A DNA stretch of 64,000 nt from Elmis aenea (GCA_947652605.1 OX393577.1:23935466-23999465), one strand, 5' to 3'. Positions 1 to 13,390 are shown, numbered from the stretch's first letter. Numbers and translations: made by a program. The notes: a model not told the origin generated them from the letters alone.

Positions 1-537
1 AACAATTAAAAAGTATATTGTTTTTACATACACCTAAAAATATTAGAGGCAATAAAATATCATTCAAATTAATCATATTTTAATTACTGAGAATATAAGA
101 TGAAATATTGAACCGAGCAAAAACTGACTGAAAAAGGAAACCGTGGAAACCCCCCAAAAAGGTGAATAGAAAGCTGGATATAAATATCCATACGATCTTG
201 CTACTTCAAATAGTGAAGTTTTGTTAAATAGCTATCGAAAAAAATAGAAAATCAGATCCAAGTCAGATAAATACGCCACAAACTTTATTTCGTCTTGTAG
301 TACAGTAAAAATATTTAGTAGATATTAAAACTTATTTTTTCTTTATTTTTTTTTTAACGTTTTTATGGAAAAGACAATATTCGTGCTTAAGAATAGATTT
401 ATTAACTGGCGTTTCTATTTGTAAAATCCTTTCCGTCGCTAAAACTGCTTATCGTGCAAACATGAGATAGTGGATATTCAGAATCAACTAGAACACTAAC
501 GTAAATTAAACATACATCACTATGAAAGGTTACTCAC

Positions 538-3197
538 GTCTCCTTCGCTAGACAAATGACATTCGGGTTTCCTAACCATTGGCCTTTGTCTTGGAAAATC
601 CACGTAAGAGCTTTTATATTCTGGGTTAACTTCAATGCTGCCCTCCATATTCAAATTAGGTGCTGGATGTGACGTCGTTCTTCTACGTCGCCTGGCAGGA
701 GAACTATGCATTTCACTGTTACTTTTATGAAAGTCTAAATACGCGTTCCTGTATTCCGGAGTCATATTCATTTTACCCTCCAACAACAAATTATTTTTTG
801 ATTTTTTATTTTCTCTTCTTAATGCAGACTTTTCCGTAAACTGTGTTTTGCTTTCTGTTGAAGTTTCCATTGTGCCTTCGGGAATTAAACTTGGCTTAGG
901 CCTTAACATTACCTGTCTTTCCGTTGTAGGATATTCCGTGAACTTATCCTTATATTCAGCTTTTTTAACTATAGGGTCACTTCCTAGAATCATTTTGCTG
1001 TGGTAATCGGAACCGCGAAGAAACGGAATAGGGTTTATATCGTGCTGTAATAATTTCGCGGAATTTTCGGACTTAACGTCCGGTAAACTTTGGGCAGTCT
1101 TTAAATTATTAACAGGTATTTTTGGATGACGTTTTGCCATTTTGTACTCTACATATTCATCGCGATACTCCGGTAATAACACCAAATCACCTTCTAGATG
1201 TAAATTGCTACGATGTTTTTTTAATGAAGGGCGTTTTTGCACGCCGAAAGGTAAGTACTTTTCGCGGTTTTCAGTGTTAATATCATGGATGCCTTCAAGA
1301 TGCAAATTTGTGTTCTTTTTACATAGCGGCGGTCTGCTTTGATATTCAAATGGTACATACTTATCTCTATTTTCAGTCTTTGTTGACATCTCTCCTTCTA
1401 ATTTTAGGTGCGTAGAGGTTCTTGCTAACTCCGGTCTTTTTGTAATTAGAAACTCAATAAATTTTTCTGCTTTTTCAGTCGTGGTAAGTAAATTACCTTC
1501 TAACTTTAAATTGGTTGGTCTTTTTATTAACTTTGGACGTTCGGCGTTCAAATACTTTACATATTGTGAATGAAGTTCGGATGTTTTTATTATTTCGTTA
1601 ACCCTAAAATATGAACAAGTTGCAAAAAAAAATTAAAATAACAAAATTCGTTTAGCACATATTTCAAATTACAGTCAATTTGTCTACTTCTTAAAATATG
1701 TGGAATACTTTACCTGGAACATATAAAGAAGCGAAGGTTGTAATTTAAAAAGTGTGAACGGTGAGGTTTCGTGACCGTACACTGAAAGGTTTTGTTTGCT
1801 ACTAAAAGATTTGCATTTACTTTACAAGCCGAAATATCTTTCTAGGGTGTGTTATGTATATTAAGATATATGGCAAATCAATACGAGGATGTTTACATTT
1901 CAAGGTGAGGTGCTGAGTTCATTTATCAAAAAATTAATCACTCAAAATAAATTTTTATGAATATTAAGAAAAGCAGAATTTATAATAATGTGCAAAACCT
2001 TCACATTTGTATGCTAATTGTTAAGTCTAATGGTATTCATACAGGCAACTAGCAGTTCATTTCACGACTATTAATTACCTACCGTTTGTTTTCTTCCACG
2101 TCTGTGGATTCCATTTGATCTTCGATATTTTTTATGGAAGTAAAGTGTCGTCGAGGGTGAATATCTTGTGTAGGATATTCTTTATTCGATGCATTGTTCT
2201 CCAGGCTTAACTCTAGAGGTCCTTCCAATTTAATTATGTCTCCAGGTTTATTGTTTCTAGGAAGAAACATGTCCTAAAAATAAAGGAAATCTAATAGAAA
2301 TAGTTAAAACTGTAATATTATTATTGTTATATTTAATTTTATTGATTTTATTATGACTCACTTAATTTAAGTGTCATTAACTATGAATTAAATATTTAAA
2401 AAAAAAAAAAATTTTAATGTACCTATACGAATTAATCATACTTTTATTCATGCTAACAATGTTTTTCTTAAAATTTATTTATTGCTATTCTGTTTTTTTT
2501 TAATGTTTTGTATTGAAACTATAGACACAAGTTAAATGTTAGTAGTTTTCATACCAACCTGACTTAAAAGATCATTTCGCAAATTATCAGCTGAACCACT
2601 AAGAATACGAAAATTACAGTACTTCTTCGTGTACTCCGATTTGATTGACTTGAACGAACCTTCTGTAGCTTTTAAATTATCGCAAGGCTTCGAGTTGGCT
2701 GAAAAAGTACAAAACCATTAATTTAATACGTAAATAGAATACATTCAGTATGAGTTTTATCGCTAACAAGATAATATAACAATGCAGACTGTATGAAAAG
2801 AATTTTGTGCAATACACAAAAAGCGTTACCGAAATGTTTTTCAGTCTACTGCGTTTTAATAAACGAAGGGTGAATACTCTTTGCAATGTTATACAAAATA
2901 AAACGAATTTAAAGAGGACTTTATATTTGATTAAATTGTGGTTTAAAGTTGTTATAGCGCTGTACTATTATAATTGAATTTTGTGGTAGCTTAAGGGTTA
3001 TATTTCTAAAAAGTTTCAAGGAGGATGTATTAAAAAATATGAAGTATAAATGTAAAGTACCTGGAGGTCTCTTTTTGCCATAATGACACAGTTCATCCAC
3101 AGTTACCCCAAGTGGGAAACCGATATCCCAGAATTTCTTATCAGCCGTAGTTAAATCTGGTGCAGATAAAGATGTTTCTTTTTGTCTCTTCTTGCGG
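538..3197 (-). CDS. SAXO/FAM154-like repeat protein, partial (both ends missing)
   Basis: Four minus-strand exons join in frame: 3197-3061, 2698-2559, 2273-2083 and 1603-538. Each boundary has GT/AG signals and compatible phase. The last exon ends at GAC followed by a perfect GTGAGT donor, so the gene continues past the left edge. The start was not found; the first exon seen needs two bases from an upstream exon. The protein is a chain of about 40-residue modules built as R-P-x(n)-N-L-x-L-E-G-x(5-7)-E-x-R-x-x-Y-x-x-F, for example NLHLEG then TENREKYLPF; at least eight copies are visible. Such modules resemble the Mn repeats of SAXO/FAM154 proteins, which bind and stabilise axonemal microtubules. 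That role is inferred from repeat style only. The reading frame is open over 1066 bp in the last exon and strongly repetitive at protein level, so I am confident it is a gene but only moderately of the family. Confidence 0.7.
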
Positions 3198-4046
3198 CTG
3201 AAACATGTAATAAAAATTTTACAGATTAATTTTTTTAGGTGTCAGTTAATTTGGGATATAACAAGACGAAAATTTTTGTCTAATTCAGATCTAGACAAAA
3301 TCTAATGACTCTTGTTAACTGGGTTATCATAAATATTAACCAACTGGACCTTATATATTTGGCCCAGGCCTAACCAAGAGGGACAGATACCTCGGGCCTC
3401 ACAGTTTTAGGGACCTCAATTTTTGACTCGATCTGTTAGAAAAAAAAACGCAATATTCATGTTGTTGAAATAACCGTTTTATAACATAATATCATGGAAC
3501 GACCATTAACATTTTATATTTTTCCCTCATAGTTTTTAATTTTGAAGGGCCTCAAAAACATTGTTTGCCCCGGGCCTCGTATTTACTCTGAAGACCCCGT
3601 GTTTGGCCGTTTCAAAATTTCATTATCGATGTTTTAAAAATCATGTAAGGCAACCGAAATTAAATGAAAAGACACTTAAGCATAAAAAAATGATCAAAAG
3701 TACCAAAAATCGATTTTTTTTGCGAAATTATATTAATATGTGCATTAAAATCACAAAGGAGGTAGGTACTGCCTTTACAATCTACAGAACATTACAATTC
3801 AAATAAATTTTGTGTTTGTAGAATTCAAATCAATAATTCGTAGAAATGTGTGCTTGTGATTGGTATTGCCAAAATGTAGCTGCCTTAAAGCAAAAATCAA
3901 TATTGATCGTAAACAATTCTTTGAGGAATAGATTTAGCAATAAGAATCACGTATATAATAAAAAAGTTTTTTAATCCATAAATTGCCTGTTGAAACAAAG
4001 AGTTAAATTAATTATCAATCGATTTGTTATGATTGGTTATATTATA
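3198..4046. other. Intron or intergenic DNA without recognisable genes
   Basis: The sequence is AT-rich. It contains scattered short ORFs on the plus strand with no family resemblance. It may belong to an upstream intron of the minus-strand repeat-protein gene, because that gene's first visible exon starts with a split codon. Confidence 0.5.
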
Positions 4047-5125
4047 CAGGGTGTTTCTTAAATATTGCGAAAAAAGTTGGGTGGTGATTCCTTATCAAAA
4101 ATTAAGGGGGGTTCTTTCATAAAAAAAAATTCCTTAGACGTCTTTTTTCGGAGTTATTCCCCCCTAATGGGGAGCGGTAAAATTAGGTTTTTATTTTATT
4201 TCTCAAATTTGGATAAACGTAGGATAATGATATTTGATAGATGTTTTATACTTATTAAAACGTTTCCCATAGTATTATGTATGTTCAATCATCTCCCACC
4301 TTCACAAGGGGCTGAAAAGTGCGCCCCTGTTGCTTTTTTTATCAGAACTTTTTGGTGGGTTGAAATTTTCCACTATAAAAAAAATTGTTTGAAAGATCGA
4401 TTTAGTTATTTAAAAAAATATATATTCCTTAACTTTTCTCGTAAAACCTACAGTTTTTGAGTAAACAATAAAATAAATAAAAATGAACCATCAAACATTC
4501 CCATATAAAATGATTCATTTTGGTGATTGCCATGGTTTGCTTATGTTCATATTGGGTAGAATTGACGAGCGTTTTAGCGTTGTCGCCTCGTAAACGTCAG
4601 AATGAATTACACCCGTCAATTCTACTCAATATGAACATAAACAAACCGTGGCAACTTCCAAAATGTATCGTTTTATATTGGAATATTAATTTGATGGTTC
4701 ATGTTTATTCATATTAGTTTTTACTCAAAAACGGTGAGTTTTACGAGAAAAGTTAAAAAATTTAAAAAAATTTAAAATAAATCAAGCTTTCAAAAAAACA
4801 TTACTGCAAAATTTCAACCCACCAAAAAGTTCCTATAAAAAAACCAACAGGAGTCGCACTTTTCAGCCCCCTGTGAAGGTGGGAGATGATTGAACATATT
4901 ACTATGGGAAACCTTTTAATTAGTATAAAACATCTACCAAATATCATTCTCCCACATTTATCCAAATTTGAGAAATAAAATAAAAACCTAATTTTACGCT
5001 CCCCTGTAGGGGAGTACAACTCAGAAAGGAGACGTCTAAGGAAGAAAATTTATATAAACGAGACCCCTTAATTTTCGATAAGGAATCACCTCCCGATTTG
5101 TTCGCAATATTTAAGAAACACCCTG
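4047..5125. mobile_element. Fold-back element A1 (CAGGGTGTTTC ends, TA target site)
   Basis: The 1079-bp element starts CAGGGTGTTTCTTAA and ends TTAAGAAACACCCTG, with TA at both outer edges. The two halves are near-complete reverse complements, including a central part around 4525-4680 where a stretch with GAATTGACGAG folds on its mirror. No intact ORF belongs to a known family. It is a non-autonomous TIR transposon of the TA-target (Tc1/mariner-like) kind by its ends. A second, shorter copy lies at 19218-20141. Confidence 0.85.
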
Positions 5126-6271
5126 TATATGGGCTAGTTGCAAGCTTTTATAGGTTTAGTTTTAATAATAGGTCGATAATCAAATTTCCGGAGTGTTAAT
5201 TCTGTGAACTGATTGCATGATAATGATGCGCTGTTAGAGGAAACTACCATCGTCAAACACTTAATGGATTCCTATGCAATTTATCCATGACACTTGATTT
5301 AACAGACAAATGCTTGCAGTTAGTCATTACATTCACATCGTAAGCGCTTATACGTTTAAAGCAACAATAACAATTTCTTACAACATACAACACTAAATTA
5401 ACCTCAAGCATAAAACCTAGGCCAAATTTAAGCAATTCAGGAATTTTATCCCAATAAACAAAAGATATGCGCAAATATATTTTCTTGCCAAAGATTGTAA
5501 GGAGCATGCAAATGATATAGCAGGGAACTAGTTACTTTTTACCGTGGAGCTAGACACGATTTCTTTAAATAGATAGATCAAATGAAGTAATTAAAATGTC
5601 TGGATTTAAAAAGACAAATGGAGTCGACTACCTTATCTAAACCAGCAGCACACAGTCCCACTGACATAATAAACAACCCTAGTTGTACTGAATATGATAT
5701 TAAACTACGCGGTGGTAGGTATAATTCCTTTACATGACATATTCGTACCAGTTTACGACGGGTTTCAAGCATTTTGTCCTCGTGCCTCTACACACAGTAA
5801 TAAACAAATTCATAAAACAAATCGTCTAGCGTTATCCTTGTCTGCATTAATACCAATAATCATTAGTTGTGGCTCTAGCGTGACCAACTTTTAAAGTTGC
5901 ACTGTGAATCTACCCTCCAATCAGATTGCGAACTCCCCGTGGCGTCTCAGGGCATCACGACGACCTGTTAACCTAAATTCTGATTTAATTGACAAACAAA
6001 TAAATACGGCAAAATCTGAATTACATTCAGTTTGAGTGGGGATTGAATTGAAGTCCTTATTGTGGCTAGAAAAGTGGAATCTAAATATGCCATCGTCGGC
6101 GCAAAATTTCATGGTACTATGCTTGAAATATATTAATTTTATAAATTGCATAGTTTAACGCATACACTAACACATATTCTATTGTCCGATCCTTTCTGGG
6201 TCAATTCATTTGGAGCTACGTTAAAATTTTCTAAAATTTTCTGAATATTTCAGGTATTAAAGCAGGGTCTA
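5126..6271. other. No gene recognised; short minus-strand ORF noted
   Basis: A minus-strand ORF starting at 5772 encodes a short peptide with a hydrophobic stretch. It reaches a possible GT donor right after GATAAG near 5630. It matches no family I recognise and its phase does not fit the first exon of the repeat-protein gene at 3197. The rest is AT-rich filler. Confidence 0.35.
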
Positions 6272-6917
6272 GGAAGATTCACGGAAAATCAATTAACCGA
6301 CAGCAATTCACCGAATATCAATTCACCGCATAAGCAATTCACCGCATACGCAATTCACCGCGTCGTCGAAAAATAAATGGATATAAATTACATGAAATAT
6401 ATTAATCAAAGATCAGAAAGTAATATATTTATTGAAAAAATATTGTCAAACAATTATAATATAGCAATAATACATCTTTCGTTTTTTCTTAATATCTAAA
6501 TATGAATGAATTTTAATTTAAATTATTTTAAAATAGTGCACCTAGTTTGACAAAAGTAACAATATTCGATAAAAGCAACTATTACAACCAAAATCGATTC
6601 AGAAAAGTTGCTTTTATCGAGTATTTATCGTATTTGGGTTAAGTCTATCAACAAGTTTTATTTGTTTCTTACTGTGTAATAATTGCTCTAGACCTGTGGA
6701 TATTAATACGTAAAACAACGTTTGAGGGTCCAACCACCTTATAAAGCTATAATTAAAAACAATAAAAATATGAGTAATAAGTACTTACTACTTAACCCCA
6801 AAAAGTGCAACCAATGTACAGGATAGGATGGTTATTCACAATATATTACTTTCTGATCTTTGATTAATATATTTCCTGTAATTTATATTCGGTGAATTGC
6901 TTTTCGGTGAATCTTCC
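6272..6917. mobile_element. Fold-back MITE with CAATTCACCG minisatellite
   Basis: The left end GGAAGATTCAC and right end GTGAATCTTCC are inverted. Deeper parts also mirror each other, such as ATCAAAGATCAGAAAG near 6407 and its complement near 6850. Directly inside the left end, CAATTCACCG recurs four to five times at about 14-16 bp spacing (6302-6362), and the right end carries CGGTGAATTG. No coding capacity is visible. Element type is not assigned because the target-site duplication is unclear. Confidence 0.7.
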
Positions 6918-9880
6918 GGATACCATTAAAAGCATGTCGTGGAGGAGATAAATATGAACTGCTTGAACCTAGAGTCTAGGTCCTAGATTCCTTAAACCTT
7001 TTCCGATCATGTTTTTTTCTTAAACCAGGATATTTTCAAATGTTTACTTAAAAAACCTGGGACATTTTGTAAAAAAACGGGACATATTAAAAATGTAAAA
7101 TAACAAACATAAATTATTATAATTAATTATTTAAGTGTTTATCTCACACGATGCAGTTTTTTGAAACATTTGTAAAAATATAGACATTTTACAAAAATAC
7201 CTTTTTAAAAATTGGAATTAAAAAAAATGACAAACCCACTTAATTAGAAAAATTGCACCTTTAAAAGATACACGACAGTCAATTTTATATTTTAGATTCA
7301 TTAGAATATTTATCAGATCTATGAACCTGCTAAAGGAGTTTTTTTTCCTTTGATATTTGGACATAGAACTCGGCATAAAAGAAATCTTTAAAATGGGTCT
7401 TTGCAATGGTTAAAGTATTCATTGTCTCAATTTTAAGTCTATTTTTTTCTTCTAACCAAAGCGCATTTATTAATGAAAAAACATGTTGGACAGCAATTTT
7501 ATCTGTTCAAAAATAATTGTTTCGTCTGTTCCTAAAACCTATGTCTCAACCACAACATGTTTGCAAATTTCAAAATTATCATTCCTACGAACAAAAATAA
7601 AGCTGTTGTTAAAAAAAAATACTTTGAAAGCGGAACATTTGGAGTAAATTTGGGACACCGGGACATTTTATCAAAAAAAGCGGGACTGTCCCGGGAAAAA
7701 ATGAGACGAATGGGAACCCTATCCATATAAGAATAACTAAAAGAGGCAAAAAAAAAATTTGGTGGAGGAAGAATGTCCTAGTTAATGAACTTGAAAAAAT
7801 TGTTTGGATGTAACTATCTTGATTTCTTCAGAAAAAATCAATGATTCGGTGCTGAACACTTAAAATCGCATCCAAAAATCAATAGATTCGATTTATTTTG
7901 GGGCTCAAATCTAATTTCTTCCAAACATAAATTTTCAAATAACTACATAAAAGGACATTTTAAAAATAAGTATCTTATCGTTTATACTGTACTTTTTTTA
8001 AGAAGTTTGTATGGAATATGATGAGTTGCAATTGTATTAATTGGATGCCTGTAAACTATCCGTTTTCATTGCATTCAATTTATCGTTAGATCTGTTTTGA
8101 CCACTTCATTCATATTTTTATTTGTTTACGTACCGTTTAGTTTTCAATCCCTTCCACCTAAGTACTTTTCTACCTTCTGTTTATCAAGAATTTATCGTTT
8201 GTAACACATGCATGACTTACGACATCCAATTATTAATATAAGTAATACCAACGGAAAATTAAACGACGAACAAAAAGTTTACAAATGCGAATTCTTCGTA
8301 GTATTTTTTATTGAATTTAAAGCATAGCGTGCCGCGTGAAAGAAAAAAGATTGCATAAATCAATCTGTACATATTATTCGATTCCACTTTATCACTGTTT
8401 ATTTAAATTTACAAGACTGTTTATAAAACGCAAACCAGCCTACTTTTCGCAACTAGCAAGTTATTTATAAACAACTGAAGGTAGATATCGTGCGAGGAAT
8501 GCAAAATTTTATGTTAAAAAAATTTAAGAACTCAAACAAAAAAGAATTCTTTTTTTTTAATAAGTTTCACTGCGGATAAGCACCCACCAAATTAACGTTT
8601 AATAAGAATATATCTTATAAGCTATCTTGAGCAAAAATACATTTTAGCCTGTTACTTCCGGTAACTTCACCGCTGCTAAAAGTATTATAAGTGTCAGGTT
8701 TAGGGTAGTTTTCGCATCTTAGGGTCATCAAATTATTTTCTATTAAGAAAATGTACCCGAGTTTTTTTTTCCAAGACTCGGCGTATGGATTTTACATAAT
8801 TCTGAAACTAAATGATAATTACACCACTCTGATTATACCAACCAATCGCTGAAAGGAAATCGTTATTGAAAATCCCGAAGCTTTTTAATTTAACAACCAG
8901 TCCTGAAGACCCATCGTTATGTGCGCAATCGGGAGAGCTGCCGAGAAAATAAAGAATGAATCTAAATATTACAAAGTAAAATTTCCGCGCTCACAATATG
9001 CGCTCTGTGGTACAATAAAGGCAAAAATCCCCGTTATTAACAATTCTATCACCTTCTTTCTGCCTTTGGCACTTCCCACAGCAACATTAAATTGATTTCT
9101 AACGTAGCTTACTGCATCTTAAACTAAAAAGGGTGGCGAATCGTATCAAACCATGACGGGAAACATCACAAAATATTTCATATCAAAAAAAAAAAAAAAA
9201 AAAAACATAATATAATCATATAAAGCAATCACTATTACACTTTTAAAGTTTTTCGTCACGTAAACTATCTTGCAAGTTGCAGTTACAATACTAAATTGCC
9301 TTTTTTATGGTAAAATAGTATAATAAAACATGCCCAAGTACTTTTGAAAAGAAAAAAATTAGTTTTTAATAATTTTTCCATTTAGAAAAACATGCAACTC
9401 TGTTATTTAACTCAGTGGGCTAAAATCGCAAAACTGTGTTTTTATTCTTGCTTTAAGCTATTTGGGGTGTTGCAAATATGAGTTTAATGCAAATATTTAC
9501 TATGAAGTTATTTTTCTTTAGGCCCTATTTTATAATGGATGTTATATCATGATGTGATCCGACTGATATAAGTACTTACATTATGAAAAACTATACATAT
9601 TGGATGATAAAGAAGTTTTTAAGTTTATTTTTGTGTTTAAAAACCAATTATTACTTAAAATGATTAAGCTATGCAATTTTAAAATATAATGATTCGATTA
9701 TTTGCTTGAACTTTTTTTTTCAGTCGTGCAGATGCATTATCCCTTTCAAGCCGGATTTTTTAAGAACGCGTTATTATCAGTACATATTACATTTTATGTC
9801 AATAGACGCCAAAATTACACAAAATTGCTATAATCCTCATTTGGACACTTTTTTGGGCATTTTTTTAACTGGGAAATATA
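6918..9880. other. AT-rich intergenic DNA with decayed transposon end near 7000-7722
   Basis: Between about 7000 and 7722 there are several GGGACATTTT words, and the stretch ends with a CCCGGGA block followed by GGGAACCCTA. This resembles the right terminus of a hAT-type element related to the one at 29261-30232. No matching left end was found. The remainder has a poly-A run at 9186-9205 and no recognisable genes. Confidence 0.4.
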
Positions 9881-10802
9881 CCGGGTGATTCACTTTGACT
9901 GTCGCACCCCTATAACTTTTTAATTATTGAAAATAACACCAACAAACCTTATATTTTTGGAAACTCTATTAAATGATGTGTATTTGTTATCTCTACGATG
10001 ACGTATGTCAAATCCGCGATAGGCAACTTTTTTTTTTTTTTTTTAATTACATAATATACATTTTTTTGTTGATTCGGATAGAGAATTTAATTCTGAATCT
10101 GACCCTGTACTAAAAAGGTATGCTTACATAAGAAATGTTTCGAAAAAAATCAGTTCAAAGTCTATTCAAATCATGGCAAACAGTCTATTTAACATAACAA
10201 AAAACGATCAAACCTTAAAAATTATACTGTAACTACAAATGGAAATATATTAAAAATTAATTTTTAATAAAAATTAAAACAAATAATAAACGTTGACATA
10301 AAAAAATTATACTCTAATTTCAATCAATCAGTTACAAATAGAGGACAACTGTGTTTGGAATGTGAATACATTAAAGCCTAATTTTTTATGTCGCCGTTTA
10401 TTATTTTTATTAAAAATTAATTTTCAATATATTTCCATTTGTAGTTACAGTATAATTTTTAAGGTTTGATCGTTTTTTGTTATGTTAAATAGACTGTTTG
10501 CCATGATTTGAATAAACTTTGAACTGATTTTTCTCGAAACATTTCTTATGTAAGCATACCTTTTTGACACACGGTCGGATTCAGAATTAAATTCTCTATC
10601 CGACAACAACAAAATTTATATTATGTAATTTAAAAAAAAAACAGTTGCCTATCGCGGATTTGACATACGTCATCGTAGAGATAACAAAGGCACATCATTT
10701 AATAGAGAATTTGTCGCCGTTTCCAAAAATATAAAGTTTTTTGGTGTTATTTTCAATAATTAAAAAGTTATAGGGGTGCGACAGTCAAAGTGAATCACCC
10801 GG
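9881..10802. mobile_element. Fold-back element B1 (CCGGGTGATTC ends, TA target)
   Basis: This 922-bp palindrome starts CCGGGTGATTCACTTTGACT and ends with its complement, flanked by TA on both sides. The arms are nearly complete to the centre around 10340. The left arm lacks about 13 bp that the right arm has (the part containing TTGTCGCCG). A one-ended relative at 54010-54221 has the right-arm version. No ORF is recognisable. Confidence 0.85.
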
Positions 10803-12106
10803 TATATCCCACTAGACCTATGGACTGGGTATTAGTATATCTATTTATTCAATAGAAAAAAACGTGAGTACAAAAGAAAACATATTTCAAAAGAAATGGT
10901 ACAAAACAATTTTTGCAAAACGGTATATTGCAAATTTAGCATAACGTAGTTATTCGTTTCTCTGAGTTAAGAATTTTCTACTCATCATGAACTTCGAGAC
11001 TGTTGGGTTAATTGTGTCCCGCAGAAAATGACTAATGGGACCTATAAATCCCGATATACAAATTATACACAATCAACACATATTTTTTAGGTTATGTTAT
11101 ATTGAAATTCGATCAAGGGTGTATATTTGCAGTTGCAGGACGGGATTGTATAAATCCTAATAAACTGGGTTATATAAAAACCAGCAGTCATTCCAAATAA
11201 ACTTGTGGGACGTATATGTCCCCATAGACTCGAAAGGATTTTAACAGGACACCATATATGTCACAACTATGTGGATAATTGAGAGTCTAAAGATATAAGT
11301 ACGCAGAAATACAAATATACACACAAAAAAAGAGATTTACAGATAGTTAAAAAGACAAACCAATAGATTTTGTGTAGAGAGGCATACTTAAAATTATTAA
11401 TTTTGAACATCAGATAGCTACTTTGAAATCAAAAATTCGTATGGCATTAGTTTATTAACAGATACTACTAATAATACTTTAATGTGATATACGTGATTCA
11501 ATACTTATTAAAAACCCATTTCTAAAAATACATCAGCACTTACAAGTCACGTTATACTGCTATATAGACAGAGGAAAAGATTCAAACTTATTCCATTAGG
11601 ACTGAAATGTAATGATTGATTACTTACCGTCCCATGTAGACCGGAAATTACTTCAGATTTTGGAAACTATCGGTAAATTATAGAAAGAAAGTATATCAGT
11701 GAGTCAAGGCGAAAGAACTCTATCAATGACCTCAATCAATGATTTTAAGGATAAGGTAGAGCAAAACATTTATATCACACGCAACGCCATTATGCAACCG
11801 TGTTTGCAGGATTCAGGTATTTCCTAATAATTTTGTATTACGTGCGTGAAACAAGATTGGAAAATTGTACCAGAGATATGAATTAATATAGAAACACGCC
11901 AATACATCAATCAAGAAATTACTCCACCAATTGTATACGTATGTAGATGAATACACGATTCAGATGAGTATGCAAATTTAATAAAACCTTTCCAATATTA
12001 AATAGTCTTGTTAGTTTTCTGGTATTACTTAAAGAAGGTTTTTTCTCTGCGTCCGTCCACAAAATCAGTTGTTTCCGATACATTTTTAGGCTGGAAAATA
12101 TAATAA
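10803..12106. other. No feature recognised
   Basis: The stretch is AT-rich with no long ORF, no RNA gene and no clear terminal repeats. I see nothing that supports an annotation. Confidence 0.5.
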
Positions 12107-12930
12107 CTTTACTGGCCTAAGCCAGAAAGTAACTAGCAGGGCCGTGCAAACGGGGGGTGCGGTGGATGCACCTCACCCGGGCCCCCCAATCATGGGGCCC
12201 CCAAATGACCCATGCTCTTAAGTGTATTGTATTTAAAGTTATTAAAAGTTTTACTCTGCATGTTGGATTTCGATATAATGGGTAAAAAATCGTGTTTTAA
12301 GTAACACTTCAGTGGCGTAACTGTAGTATCGGGGCCCACGCAATTCTTTCTTTTTTCCAGAAAAGTGAAAGTTTAACCGCGCAAACTCGACTAAATAGCC
12401 AATAGCGGGTGCGCTATAACCTATAAAACAGTAAAGTTGTCACTTGTCAGGGTGTACTCGTACTGTCGTGAATATTTATTGTTTTACTGTGATTTTGTGC
12501 ATTATTTTTCTCACATAGGTACTTTAAGATGGGTGACCATTCGTCCCCGATACAAGACTCAAGTTCCCGATTATTCTTGTCCCCGATTTTCATAACGGAA
12601 AAATAGATTTCACGAAAGTTAGTTGAAGACCTTTTTTTGTAAGCCTAGCTTGGTGTCCCCGAAAGTCCGGGGAATTTTTTTTTTTTTTTCTATTATTACC
12701 ATCAAATAGGGATGAATGTACATATGTATTGGGTTGAAACAGCTTCGGGGCCCGCAGTCACAAAAGTACCCCCCCCGTCTCCGATAAAAAAATTAAAGGG
12801 GCCCCATCCACATTTTTGCACCCGGGCCCCCGAATGTACTCGCACGGCCCTGGTAACTAGTTGTCATTGTAATGAATTTTCTTTACCGGTCTGGGCCGGA
12901 AAGTAGCTGGTTGCCATAGTGATGAGTTGT
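12107..12930. repeat. Tandem pair of about 50-bp repeats split by a hAT insertion
   Basis: Unit one (12107-12136 continued at 12853-12880) and unit two (12881-12930) share the order CTTTAC-TGG/CGG, GGAAAGTA/AGAAAGTA, then TTGTCATTG/TTGCCATAG and TGATGA/TAATGA-type words. The hAT element at 12137-12852 sits inside unit one. Removing it with one copy of its duplicated target restores a continuous unit. Confidence 0.6.
12137..12852. mobile_element. Non-autonomous hAT element (CAGGGCCGTGC ends)
   Basis: The ends are CAGGGCCGTGC and GCACGGCCCTG. They are flanked by a perfect 8-bp target-site duplication GTAACTAG at 12129-12136 and 12853-12860. The 716-bp interior is GC-rich near both ends, with GGGGCCC runs, and AT-rich in the middle. 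There is no transposase fragment, so it depended on a hAT enzyme elsewhere. The perfect duplication suggests a fairly recent insertion. Confidence 0.9.
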
Positions 12931-13016
12931 TTTGTTGATTTGCGCTGTCAAACAAGCGTCATCATACCACCAAGCGGTTTTCACCTGTAGTTTGTTAAGT
13001 TATTGTTTAATTATGG

Positions 13017-13186
13017 ATGGTGACGATAGTGATTTAGGTGTCAGTGGCGGACGCAGAAAAAATATTGTACCTAACATACCCGGAAAGTGTCTTTACTGGA
13101 CTAGAATGCTTCAGGAGTCGCCTACGGCTCGTCCAAAAACTGTTAATTCGTCCAGTAAAGTACCACTTTCCGGTCTTTTTACGTAA
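13017..13186 (+). other. Short unrecognised ORF next to an imperfect inverted repeat
   Basis: An ATG at 13013 opens a 57-codon frame starting MDGDDSDLGVSGG. No family is recognised. Around it CTTTACTGGAC (near 13091) and GTCCAGTAAAG (near 13150) are inverted, and CCGGAAAGT recurs inverted as ACTTTCCGG. This suggests a small mobile element rather than a host gene, but the borders are not defined. Confidence 0.3.
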
Positions 13187-13313
13187 ATAACTATTATTTT
13201 ATACGAACTTAAAAAAAATAACCGATAACGTTACATTACAAAAATTTGTCAAGTAGCAAAATAAGTATGATTAATTTATGCATATAAAATACCATCGAAT
13301 TATTACAGATAAA

Positions 13314-13390
13314 CAGGGTGCTCCAAATTTAATCACACTATCGTGAAGATATCGCTGTGAGTAAGCAAATCTCACAAACGAAAAAAACTT
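13314..13390. repeat. Solo CAGGGTG fold-back head, degenerate
   Basis: CAGGGTGCTCCAAATTTAAT is followed about 33 nt in by GATATCGC. This matches the terminal head shared by the fold-backs at 15044, 28791, 38929, 51180 and 62960. No mirror arm was found nearby, so it is a relic of one end. Confidence 0.45.

Noticed and set aside
5578..5772. Minus-strand ORF with a hydrophobic stretch, considered as a 5-prime exon of the SAXO-like gene
   Set aside because: Its candidate donor leaves phase 0, whereas the exon at 3197 needs two preceding bases; no repeat module is present and no family is recognised.
7532..7726. Minus-strand ORF near 7700
   Set aside because: It lies in CCCGGGACA-type transposon-end sequence that gives similar chance peptides at 29159.
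12712..12906. Plus-strand ORF across the right end of a hAT element
   Set aside because: It spans the terminal repeat and target duplication and is composed of GC-rich terminal sequence, so it is a chance frame.
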